This document shows, piece by piece, positions 45,964-53,955 of a stretch of 64,000 nucleotides of DNA (positions are counted from its first letter, which is position 1; each line of letters starts with the position of its first letter). The notes beneath the pieces were generated by a model that was given only the letters and a program-made list of their open reading frames with translations, searched no databases and had not been told where the DNA came from. Location of the stretch: assembly GCA_964601895.1 (NCBI GenBank), contig CAZROT010000005.1, positions 124,001 through 188,000 on the forward strand. Reading direction: 5' to 3'. The translations under genes and the position numbers were made by a program. The DNA comes from CAZROT01 sp964601895 (GTDB lineage: Bacteria; Pseudomonadota; Gammaproteobacteria; Enterobacterales; Enterobacteriaceae).

Positions 45964-47970
45964 ATGACAACCTTAAAGCCAGGTAAACCTTCACCTCCCG
46001 GAGCCTGTTTTGACGGCGAGGGCATTAATTTCACGCTGTTTTGCGCGCATGCACAACAGGTTGAACTCTGCCTGTTTGATGCCTGTGGCCATGAACAGCG
46101 CCTGCCATTACCTGCACGCAGCGGTAACATCTGGCATGGCTGGTTACCCGGGGGGCAGCCAGGGCAGCGTTATGGTTTTCGCGTAACCGGGCCGTTTGAG
46201 CCGAGCCAGGGCCAGCGCTTCAATGCACAGAAATTACTCCTTGATCCCTGCGCACTGGCCCTTGAAGGTGAGCTGAAAGATTACTCCCGCCTTAACGGTG
46301 GTATCAATCATCCCTGCCCACAGGACAGCGCACCCGCGATGCCCAAATGCATCGTGACACACGAGCCTTTCGACTGGCAGGACTCTCGTGCACCCGCCAT
46401 CCCCTGGGGAGAAACGGTTATTTATGAAGCTCATGTCCGTGGCTTAACACAAGGCCATCCTGATATTCCAGAGGAATTGCGTGGCAGCTATGCCGCACTG
46501 GCGCATCCGGTGCTTATTGCGTATCTGCAACAACTGGGTATCACTACCCTGGAATTACTGCCGGTACAACAGCATGCCGATGAGCCCCGTCTGCAGCAAC
46601 TGGGACTGAAAAATTACTGGGGTTACAACGTACTGGCGCCCTGGGCCGTGGAGCCACGTTATGCCAGCGGGCAGCAAGGGCATTCGCCGTTATCAGAATT
46701 ACGCCATGCCGTTATGGCACTGCATGCCGCCGGTATTGAGGTCATTTTAGATGTGGTCTTTAATCACAGCGCTGAACTGGATGTTACCGGCCCCACGCTT
46801 TCCCTGCGCGGCATCGATAACGCCAGTTACTACTGGCTGAATACCCACGGAGACTATAACAATCTGACTGGCTGTGGTAACACCCTGCGCCTGAATACAC
46901 CCGAAATCATACATCAGGTCATCGAATGCCTGTGCCATTGGGTTACCAGCTGTCATGTAGACGGATTTCGCTTTGATCTGGGCACAGTGCTCGGCCGTAC
47001 ACCGGATTTTAACCGCGACGCCCCGCTGCTCACTGCCCTGTTACACGACAGACGTCTTGCTGGCTGCAAACTGATTGTCGAGCCCTGGGACATCGGCGCA
47101 GGGGGCTATCAGCTGGGACAATTTGCTGCAGGATTTGCCGAATGGAACGATCAATATCGTGATGCCATGCGCCGCTTCTGGTTGCGTGGCGAGCTGCCTT
47201 GCAGATTATTCGCCCGGCGTTTTGCTGCCTCAGCAGATTATATTAACCAGCGCGGGCGTGCCCCTTGTGCAAGTATCAATCTACTGACAGCACATGATGG
47301 TTTCACTCTGCTGGACCTGCTGTGTTTTGAGCAAAAACACAACCAAGCCAATGGAGAAAACAATCGCGATGGCCACAATAACAATCTGAGTAACAACCAT
47401 GGTTGCGAAGGCCTGATAGCAGATGAAGCCACCTGGCAGCGACGCAAAGCCAGCCAGCGCGCCCTGCTTGCCACCCTGCTTTTATCTCAGGGAACTCCTA
47501 TGTTACTGGCCGGTGATGAGCAGGGACACAGCCAGCAGGGCAACAATAATGCCTACTGCCAAGACAATCCTGTAACCTGGCTCGACTGGACCAGGGCTGA
47601 TCAGGAGCTTATCGCCTTTACGGCAGCGCTAATTCATCTGCGCCGCAAAATACCAGCGCTCACCCAGAATCACTGGTGGCAGGACACAGATGACAGCACG
47701 GTGCAATGGCTGGATGCCAGCGGGCAATCAATGACGCCTCAGGGCTGGGAGCAGGATACCCAGCCATGCCTGCAAATCAGGCTATCGCGACACTGGCTGA
47801 TAGTTATCAACGCCAGCGCGCAATCGTGCGAAATGCGCTTACCTGCAGGACAGTGGATTCCAGAGCCGCCTTTTGTTTCCCCTGCAACTGAAACCAGTAC
47901 GTTCACTCTCTGGCAGGCCGCAGCCTGTTCGCTCTGTGTACTGACAGACCTTTCTGCCGTCACGAAATAA
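45964..47970 (+). CDS. glgX: Glycogen debranching enzyme GlgX
   Basis: GlgX hydrolyses alpha-1,6 links of limit dextrins left by GlgP. The 668 residues (E. coli 657) contain CBM48 at the N-terminus and a GH13 domain. Visible GH13 motifs are VILDVVFNHS, GFRFDLGTVLGR (nucleophile Asp), LIVEPWDIG (acid Glu) and LTAHDGFTL. It starts 5 nt after glgB and is probably co-translated. No glgC follows; the next gene is an unrelated accessory gene. Confidence 0.96.
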   Translation: MTTLKPGKPSPPGACFDGEGINFTLFCAHAQQVELCLFDACGHEQRLPLPARSGNIWHGWLPGGQPGQRYGFRVTGPFEPSQGQRFNAQKLLLDPCALALEGELKDYSRLNGGINHPCPQDSAPAMPKCIVTHEPFDWQDSRAPAIPWGETVIYEAHVRGLTQGHPDIPEELRGSYAALAHPVLIAYLQQLGITTLELLPVQQHADEPRLQQLGLKNYWGYNVLAPWAVEPRYASGQQGHSPLSELRHAVMALHAAGIEVILDVVFNHSAELDVTGPTLSLRGIDNASYYWLNTHGDYNNLTGCGNTLRLNTPEIIHQVIECLCHWVTSCHVDGFRFDLGTVLGRTPDFNRDAPLLTALLHDRRLAGCKLIVEPWDIGAGGYQLGQFAAGFAEWNDQYRDAMRRFWLRGELPCRLFARRFAASADYINQRGRAPCASINLLTAHDGFTLLDLLCFEQKHNQANGENNRDGHNNNLSNNHGCEGLIADEATWQRRKASQRALLATLLLSQGTPMLLAGDEQGHSQQGNNNAYCQDNPVTWLDWTRADQELIAFTAALIHLRRKIPALTQNHWWQDTDDSTVQWLDASGQSMTPQGWEQDTQPCLQIRLSRHWLIVINASAQSCEMRLPAGQWIPEPPFVSPATETSTFTLWQAAACSLCVLTDLSAVTK

Positions 47971-48209
47971 TATTTTTCTGTTGATTGCACCACTGGATAA
48001 AAAATATCTTACATTACAAACACATAAATTCTATGGTATTACACATTTATCAATTCACGGTCAGTTTTTGACAGCAGGATTCGGCTGAAATGAATTATGG
48101 TTACCACACCATAACGATGGTCATATGATTTCAATCAGGCGCAGGGCAGATAAAAACATCCTGTCTTTCAGGCAGTATTTTGCCCACTTAAATTAATTCT
48201 GAGGTGATT

Positions 48210-49190
48210 ATGAAACCCCTGGGTTCCGGGCAGTACAAATACACTCCAGCATCATTGCTCGGAGAAAAGGAAACGCCTGCCACCGCAGCACCCTCTCAGT
48301 GTGACTTTTGGAAAAATACAGAGATAAGCGTCGGTATGACTACATATAAGCCCACGGCCGTGCTGTATAATGCGCACACTGCACCACAGCCGGAAAATTT
48401 TCTCTGGGTGCTGTCATCTGTCGCCCCCATCAGGCAAATACCCAAAGACCAGGTAGAAGACAGGGTAGGTAAATTTCAGAGCATCGCTCTAGATATATAT
48501 ATTGAAAGTAAACAACAAACGGAAACGAGGCAGGCAGTCACTCTATTTCAGCGCATAACCGGGTATTTTAAAGATAAGCAGCAAACAGAGGCCCCTGGTA
48601 ATAACTCTCAAAGGGCTATGGCAGCCTCCAGATATTGTTTTGGTGGTTTGAACGATGATAATGTGGTGATTTTTGAGTACAGGCTCAGCCAGGATCCCGT
48701 TGGCCTTATGTCTTTAAAGCTCTGTAACGATTATATACTGGTGTCAGTACTTGCCTGTAATCCTCTGACAAGAGAGGCAGGTGTTGCGCTCATGGAGCAT
48801 GCAGTAAATTATGCGGCACAGCGTCAGACAGACAGAGAGCCTGTATTAAAATTATACTCAATGAGTGAATTTTCGAAGCAGACCTCCCTGAAACTTGGCT
48901 TTCAGGTGCAGGAAAAAACACAGGCCATTGACACTGCCCGGAAACACTACCCAGGTGAAAGCAGGCGTAAGAAAGGCCGTCATTTCTCCGATTTCCTCAA
49001 CCGCATGCTGATACTTGATCTTAACGATCCGGGCGCACAGAAGATTTGGAAGAAAAGCGAAAACGGCGATTATTTCTGTACTGTTGGATTAGCACCCGAT
49101 GAAAAACCTTACTATTCCGCCAAATACTACCAAATTGGCCTTCCCCACCCATCTGAATTAAGAGACTATTCAATATCGCCCGATCCATAA
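48210..49190 (+). CDS. Accessory protein with a GNAT-like domain
   Basis: The 326-residue protein has an AT-rich upstream region and a good ribosome binding site (GAGG before the ATG at 48210; an in-frame GTG at 48204 is less likely). No signal peptide is seen. Residues about 150-235 resemble a GNAT acetyltransferase: DPVGLMSLKL, then the beta4 strand and pyrophosphate loop VSVLACNPLTREAGVALMEHAVNYA, then KLYSMSEFSKQTSLKLGF. The loop has REAG in place of the usual Q/RxxGxG. A basic stretch (ESRRKKGRHF) follows at about 250-259. An acetyltransferase acting on host or bacterial protein is possible. The N-terminal 140 residues and C-terminal 80 are unrecognised. Confidence 0.5.
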   Translation: MKPLGSGQYKYTPASLLGEKETPATAAPSQCDFWKNTEISVGMTTYKPTAVLYNAHTAPQPENFLWVLSSVAPIRQIPKDQVEDRVGKFQSIALDIYIESKQQTETRQAVTLFQRITGYFKDKQQTEAPGNNSQRAMAASRYCFGGLNDDNVVIFEYRLSQDPVGLMSLKLCNDYILVSVLACNPLTREAGVALMEHAVNYAAQRQTDREPVLKLYSMSEFSKQTSLKLGFQVQEKTQAIDTARKHYPGESRRKKGRHFSDFLNRMLILDLNDPGAQKIWKKSENGDYFCTVGLAPDEKPYYSAKYYQIGLPHPSELRDYSISPDP

Positions 49191-49464
49191 CACCAGGAAA
49201 ACTATATGGGCACATTGCAGGCTGATACTTAACCTGCATGCGTCATTCTTTCCTGACTACCGACGCTGATTTTCCACGCATCAGACTTACTGCATATCGC
49301 CGGGCATGCAAGGAAAGCAGTAAAAGGAACCATCAGATTAACTGCAGGAGAAAATAATCCCAATTTAGTAAAATTGCCGACCATAGCTGTCTGCAACAGC
49401 GCCCGGGCGCTGTTTAGCTACCGGGCGGGTAAGATTGCACTATTATGGCCTGAAGAAGGCGGGA

Positions 49465-49962
49465 TTAGCTGCTAAGAATGCTATGTGTAATTCTGTTAAG
49501 AACAGAAGATTTTATTATTTCTTTACCCAGGCTGATTTTACCTTCCCTAAACATCCTTGCCAGAGTGGCAACAGCATGCGCTTTTTTGCTAGCTTTGTTC
49601 GGATCGTTCTCCTCAAAACCGGGGAGCGCCAGGTAGCTGCTGTTAATGGCATCAGCAATAGCCTGTTTATCTTCCGGCCGTATATTATCTGGTACAATGA
49701 GAGTGTAATAGACCCTGGCTCCCGGAGTGGTTTTTTCGCAGATCCTTATTGAGAATTCTGGCTCTACAATAGTATTACTCACTTGGATCACATTCGTTAC
49801 AAATTTAACCCGAGAATCATCATCTCCCGATTTATGTATCTGAATAGAATACGCTTTATTATTGTGTGTAAATTTTGCCACTGTGTCGTAACTACTGATA
49901 ATTTCCATTCTGCTCAACTCCCCTGGTTTGTATCTGAAGTATCGGTAACCTGAGACTGTCAT
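49465..49962 (-). CDS. Uncharacterised accessory protein
   Basis: The 165-residue protein is not recognised. It starts MTVSGYRYFRYKPGELSRME, contains a central beta-rich part (TNVIQVSNTIVEPEFSIRIC, ARVYYTLIVPDN) and ends with a helical Lys/Arg-rich tail (KASKKAHAVATLARMFREGK). There is no signal peptide or membrane segment. It is convergent with the GNAT-like gene. It could be another small effector or a degraded gene; composition and length support a real frame only moderately. Confidence 0.4.
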   Translation of the reverse strand: MTVSGYRYFRYKPGELSRMEIISSYDTVAKFTHNNKAYSIQIHKSGDDDSRVKFVTNVIQVSNTIVEPEFSIRICEKTTPGARVYYTLIVPDNIRPEDKQAIADAINSSYLALPGFEENDPNKASKKAHAVATLARMFREGKISLGKEIIKSSVLNRITHSILSS

Positions 49963-50413
49963 GTTAATATTATTAATAATTAGGATGTTTACAATTTATA
50001 AAAAAGTATTCTCTGTAACAAAAAAACCATTTGCTATTGACAATATAGATGGGGGTATTCAATGCATGGATGCTGGAGTTGATGCTGCAGGCACTATGGG
50101 TAAAAAGAGGATGGTCGTATGCTATATGCCATGTCTGGACGCCGTAACTCAACATGAACGATAGCGCATACGGAGAAGAACATGTGAAAGCAGGCTGGAT
50201 GTTGCGGCCAAAGCAGCTAATATATGCTTGAAAATCTATAGGAAACAGCGCCAGCGTAAGAAAATCAGATGACCATGAAGCAGGCGCTACAAAGAGAGCC
50301 AGACATGGGCAAGACAGGTCACCCGACGAGGTAAAATACCCGCATCAGAGTGCACAGGAAGAGGCAATCATGAGCCTGCGCTTTGTTTTCATCTGCGCCA
50401 GATGTCTTATCAG
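49963..50413. other. Accessory region without a supported gene
   Basis: About 450 bases. A 67-codon frame at 49961-50164 on the plus strand was examined; it lacks a ribosome binding site and recognisable sequence. The region may contain decayed genes but nothing could be identified. Confidence 0.3.
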
Positions 50414-50680
50414 TCAGCGGAAAAAATAGTGTATCAGTGCGATACATCCACATGCACCTAACACTAAATAGATGTTTTTATTGATTATCCAGAAAGCAAG
50501 CGCAATTCCCACTAACACCAGTGTTCCCCATTTCCGGATATCGGTGTAGAGAGATTCTATAACCTGCTCACCTGGCACTATCACATCGACAGCATAGGCC
50601 AGCGTACTGACACCGGCTAATGCAGGAAAAATCAGCAACAGGGATAAAAATAATTTTGTGTCTTTTGCAGATAATTCCAT
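50414..50680 (-). CDS. Small membrane protein resembling VirB2/TrbC pilins
   Basis: The 88-residue protein has an N-terminal signal-like segment (FLSLLLIFPALAGVSTLAYA, about 11-30). A short polar loop follows, then two membrane segments (WGTLVLVGIALAFWIINK, about 51-68, and IYLVLGACGCIALIHYFF, about 70-87). This layout matches VirB2/TrbC pilin precursors of type IV secretion or conjugation systems, and similar layouts occur in some phage and plasmid proteins. No other transfer genes lie nearby, so it would be an orphan. The ATG is preceded by GGAAAATATATA. Confidence 0.4.
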   Translation of the reverse strand: MELSAKDTKLFLSLLLIFPALAGVSTLAYAVDVIVPGEQVIESLYTDIRKWGTLVLVGIALAFWIINKNIYLVLGACGCIALIHYFFR

Positions 50681-51086
50681 TATATATTTTCCTTACTTAT
50701 TAATATCAAATGATAAATATCATTTACTATTTTTAATGTAAAGACTTCTGTAAAGCCGATTATTCAATTTACTTTTTAAAATAATGGTTTGATGTCCCTG
50801 CGCGATTAAAGCGGGCTAACAGGCTGACTGTTCGTGCTGGATGAAAACAGATTATTTTATTATCATAAAATAATTCAATTATTGATGAGAAAGAAAGACG
50901 TTTTCTTCACACCGCCACGCCAGCAGTCTGCTGAAAATTATTGTGGCTATAAAATGTCGCGCCTTAAAGGAAACCCGGGAAAATACGCTGTGGCACGCCG
51001 ACCCTGCATTGCAGGATGTACCGGACCCTGAACCATTATGAGACAAAGATCAGAGGTAATTCATCTTGAGTTCATTTCAGTATCTT
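50681..51086. other. Gap upstream of the VirB2-like gene
   Basis: About 400 bases between the rpn stop and the VirB2-like start. No convincing gene, RNA or repeat was seen. Confidence 0.3.
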
Positions 51087-52034
51087 TCAGTGTGACAGAG
51101 TATCCAGCTCTGTATCAGACAGTCCGGTGGAAAGTTTAACAATACCGCGCTCAACACCACTGGCAAGCAGCTGTCTGGCTATTTTCAGGGCAGCCTCTTG
51201 TTCACCTTCCTGGCGACCTTCCTGGCGCCCTTCCTGACGCCCTTTTTCCAGCCCTCTCTGTTCCAGTTGTTGTGCAAATGTCATGATATCCTCCTTTGCC
51301 TGGGGCACCGCGTTTACCCACAGTGCCAGTGCCTTGTCCAGCTCTTCCTGCCTGTCTGCACGCCCACAGATTTCAATAAAGTACCTCAAAATGTCCCTGA
51401 AATACCTGGAACCAATTTCTGTATAGATAGTAGCCATTTTCCCTTCAGTTAACAACTGCTCCAGCCAGTCAAGAGGTACTTCCTTCTCACGACTGTGCCG
51501 CAGCAGTATCTCCATGGCGGCAGACAGACCGTGGCGGCTAATTTCTTTATCAGACAGTACCGTCAGGTCAATCAGCCGGAAGGGACGCAGTGCCTGGTGT
51601 CTCGCCAGCTCCGGACTGTCATAACAGTACCAGATTTCCACAGCATGCGGATAAGGCGATGTTTCACCGTGATACAGCAACAGTGGCAGGACAATCGGCA
51701 ATTTTTCATGGCCTGCTTTCAGGTGATTACTCATCAGCTCCACACTGTATTGCAGTATCCGGAAAGCCATCATGGGATCAGGAGTGCTCTGATGCTCGGC
51801 TAAAATATGAAAATATCCCGGATGGCCGTTAATCAGGCAACTGTATACTACGTCACTGTGCAGGGTTTGCGGCCATCTGGGAATAAACTCCGTCGGCACA
51901 GGGGCAAGAGTGGACATATCTGCCAGCGCAGTAATCTCAGGAGGAAGATGAGCCTGCAGCCAGTCCTGCATGATTTTTTTGTGCTGCAGCGTACGTTTGA
52001 AAAGCGTGTCGTGGGGTTTGGATAAATCAGCCAT
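51087..52034 (-). CDS. Rpn-family recombination-promoting nuclease (Transposase_31)
   Basis: The 315-residue protein belongs to the PD-(D/E)XK nuclease family once called putative transposase YhgA-like (Rpn). It starts KPHDTLFKRTLQHKK. The core reads HSDVVYS with D61 and HILAEHQSTPDP with E80 and Q82. A Rossmann-like segment (LPIVLPLLLYHGE) follows. The C-terminal third carries tandem RQEG units (EKGRQEGRQEGRQEGEQEA), a known variable region in this family. The ending is KIARQLLASGVERGIVKLSTGLSDTELD. Rpn proteins are DNA endonucleases linked to recombination and phage defence. A truncated copy lies at 60990-61268. Confidence 0.9.
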   Translation of the reverse strand: MADLSKPHDTLFKRTLQHKKIMQDWLQAHLPPEITALADMSTLAPVPTEFIPRWPQTLHSDVVYSCLINGHPGYFHILAEHQSTPDPMMAFRILQYSVELMSNHLKAGHEKLPIVLPLLLYHGETSPYPHAVEIWYCYDSPELARHQALRPFRLIDLTVLSDKEISRHGLSAAMEILLRHSREKEVPLDWLEQLLTEGKMATIYTEIGSRYFRDILRYFIEICGRADRQEELDKALALWVNAVPQAKEDIMTFAQQLEQRGLEKGRQEGRQEGRQEGEQEAALKIARQLLASGVERGIVKLSTGLSDTELDTLSH

Positions 52035-52290
52035 ACACCCTCTCTTGCGGATTATCTGTCGCTGTCACAGGAGTCAGCTCAGTTGAGAAAATGAACGCCA
52101 GTATACAGCGATGATGGGGTATTGAGGGTACTTGAATTTTCCCTGTAGCTATTCATGAGTTTTTTTCACAGAATTATCCACGCCTTTTCTAGATATTTCC
52201 CGTGTGTAACGCTTAACACTAGAATGACGGCGTTATCTTTTTTGCTTCTGCAGGTAATTTTGTATCACCTGCATCTGAACGATGGCAGAA

Positions 52291-53271
52291 TTAAACTCTG
52301 GCAGGATATTTCACGATACTCTGTTCACCGGTCACTTCCATGATAATGTTTGCGCCCATGATAAGCGGATAATTGTCAGGCACATGGCCAGCAGGAAAGG
52401 CAAAGATTTTAGGAATATTATATTTGCGGGTGCTTTCATGAATGATGTTATAAGCGTTTTGATTAAAATCAGACTTTTCTCCGCCTATATCGCGCATTGA
52501 TCCAATGATAATACCTTTTATTCTGGAAAGGGCACCGGCTGCTTCCAGAGTTTGCATTTGTCTGTCAATTCTGTAATAAGCATTTTCTCCCACTTCTTCC
52601 AAAAACAGTATGGCATCCTGATAATTAACATTATATCCGGTGCCTGAAAGTGCACCAACGATAGTCTGGTTTCCTCCAATGAGCACACCAGATGCCTTGC
52701 CTGGCTGATTAAGGGCATGAGGAGGTAGCTTATATTCGGGATTTTTTCCTGTCAGTATCTGGAATATTAACTCATATGAGGAAGCAGGTGGAGCAACTCC
52801 ATTGCTCAGAGTTCTGATGGCATTATGTCCGTGTATCGAGACAATACCATGTTGATTAAAAAAGCTGTGTAAATAAGTGATGTCTGAATAACCGATTAAC
52901 CACTTAGGCCTTGCTGTAAGCGCACGCAGATCAAGTTTTTCTAATAACTGTACACTGCCGTAACCACCGCGTGTCGTCCAGATGGCGTCTATAGAAGAAT
53001 CATCACAGGCGTGCTGCAGATCGTCCAGTCTTTCTGCGACTGTACCTGCATAACTATAATAATGTTCATATTTTGCTAAATGGTTTTTGGAATATACAGG
53101 AACATATCCATGTTCTTTAATCATGGTATCGACATGCTGTAAAAAATCAGGATTACTGACATGACCAGCAGGAGAAACAATAGCAATCCTGCTGCCAGTC
53201 TTTAAAGAATCAGGCCATTTCATAATTTTTATTATTTTATTCTTTTTCTTGCTTTTTATTTTATTAGTCAT
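52291..53271 (-). CDS. LD-carboxypeptidase, peptidase S66 family
   Basis: S66 enzymes remove the terminal D-Ala from tetrapeptide stems (LdcA) or cleave microcin C (MccF). The 326-residue protein has SRIAIVSPAGHV, the nucleophile S129 in LIGYSDIT, a catalytic Glu (E225 or E226) in LFLEEVGENAYYRID, and H295 in FPAGHVPDN. No signal peptide is seen, so it should be cytosolic. A Lys-rich 17-residue N-terminal extension precedes the usual start region (MKWPDSLKTG). The ATG at 53271 has AGGA about 9 nt upstream, while M17 is a possible alternative. Its AT-rich codon use and position next to the pentapeptide gene suggest acquisition with the accessory block. LdcA-type activity is more likely than MccF but not proven. 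Confidence 0.85.
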   Translation of the reverse strand: MTNKIKSKKKNKIIKIMKWPDSLKTGSRIAIVSPAGHVSNPDFLQHVDTMIKEHGYVPVYSKNHLAKYEHYYSYAGTVAERLDDLQHACDDSSIDAIWTTRGGYGSVQLLEKLDLRALTARPKWLIGYSDITYLHSFFNQHGIVSIHGHNAIRTLSNGVAPPASSYELIFQILTGKNPEYKLPPHALNQPGKASGVLIGGNQTIVGALSGTGYNVNYQDAILFLEEVGENAYYRIDRQMQTLEAAGALSRIKGIIIGSMRDIGGEKSDFNQNAYNIIHESTRKYNIPKIFAFPAGHVPDNYPLIMGANIIMEVTGEQSIVKYPARV

Positions 53272-53955
53272 GTTGGCTATTCCTGATTTATTTTACTAAT
53301 AAAGATATAAATAAAATTTCTATCAAATTATTAAATATTGCCCTGATGCGGATAAAAATATTCTTTATTTTTCTTAATGCAGTATAAGACTATATTTCTA
53401 TAAAAATAATAAAAAATTATTATACTAACTATATTAGTAGTAGTCTCGATATAATTAACAGCATACTTATAAACCAGAATCTACCGTATTCATATTGTAA
53501 CAATACACCCTATACATAATTATTTTTTCATTACGGAAAATCAATTTTATTACTCTAAGTCATCAACAGTATTATGTAAATCATCTTGTTAAGCTATTTT
53601 TCATAAAAAACCAGTTTAATAAATATATTGAAATAACAAAAATATAAATAATTTTAAAATAATAGTAAGTTAGTTAATAGTTAAATTAATATTATTTATG
53701 CTGTTACCCTTATCAGATTGCATCAATGCAGCGATTACCTGCTGTCAGGAAAGCACTTCACCACAATGGCGTATGCAATGACAGATTGGAGAAAATGGCC
53801 GATATGCCAGATTACTGACATGGTTATCGCCACCAGTCAATCCATGCTCACTGTCTGTAACCAGATTGCGGTAAGTAAAACAAAAAAGGCCACAGGATAC
53901 CTGGCCTTACCAGACATAAGTATCCCGCAGCCCTGCTTTTCAGGGAAAAGACCTG
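53272..53955. other. Very AT-rich intergenic stretch
   Basis: About 680 bases separate the LD-carboxypeptidase start from the pentapeptide gene stop. The part from 53281 to about 53700 is very AT-rich, with many A and T runs, and contains AATAGT-like words. It is a candidate for H-NS-type silencing. The right end includes the terminator region of the pentapeptide gene. No gene is supported. Confidence 0.45.
53882..53909 (-). terminator. Terminator after the pentapeptide-repeat gene
   Basis: On the minus strand AAGGCCAGGTATCCTGTGGCC is followed by a T run (TTTTTTG). GGCC pairs with GGCC, with AGG and CCT inside the stem. It lies about 50 nt after the stop at 53956. A diverged copy of this sequence sits after the acidic protein gene, at about 57890-57915. 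Confidence 0.6.

Noticed and set aside
49961..50164. 67-codon plus-strand frame
   Set aside because: It lacks a ribosome binding site and any family resemblance, and it overlaps the start region of the opposite-strand gene.
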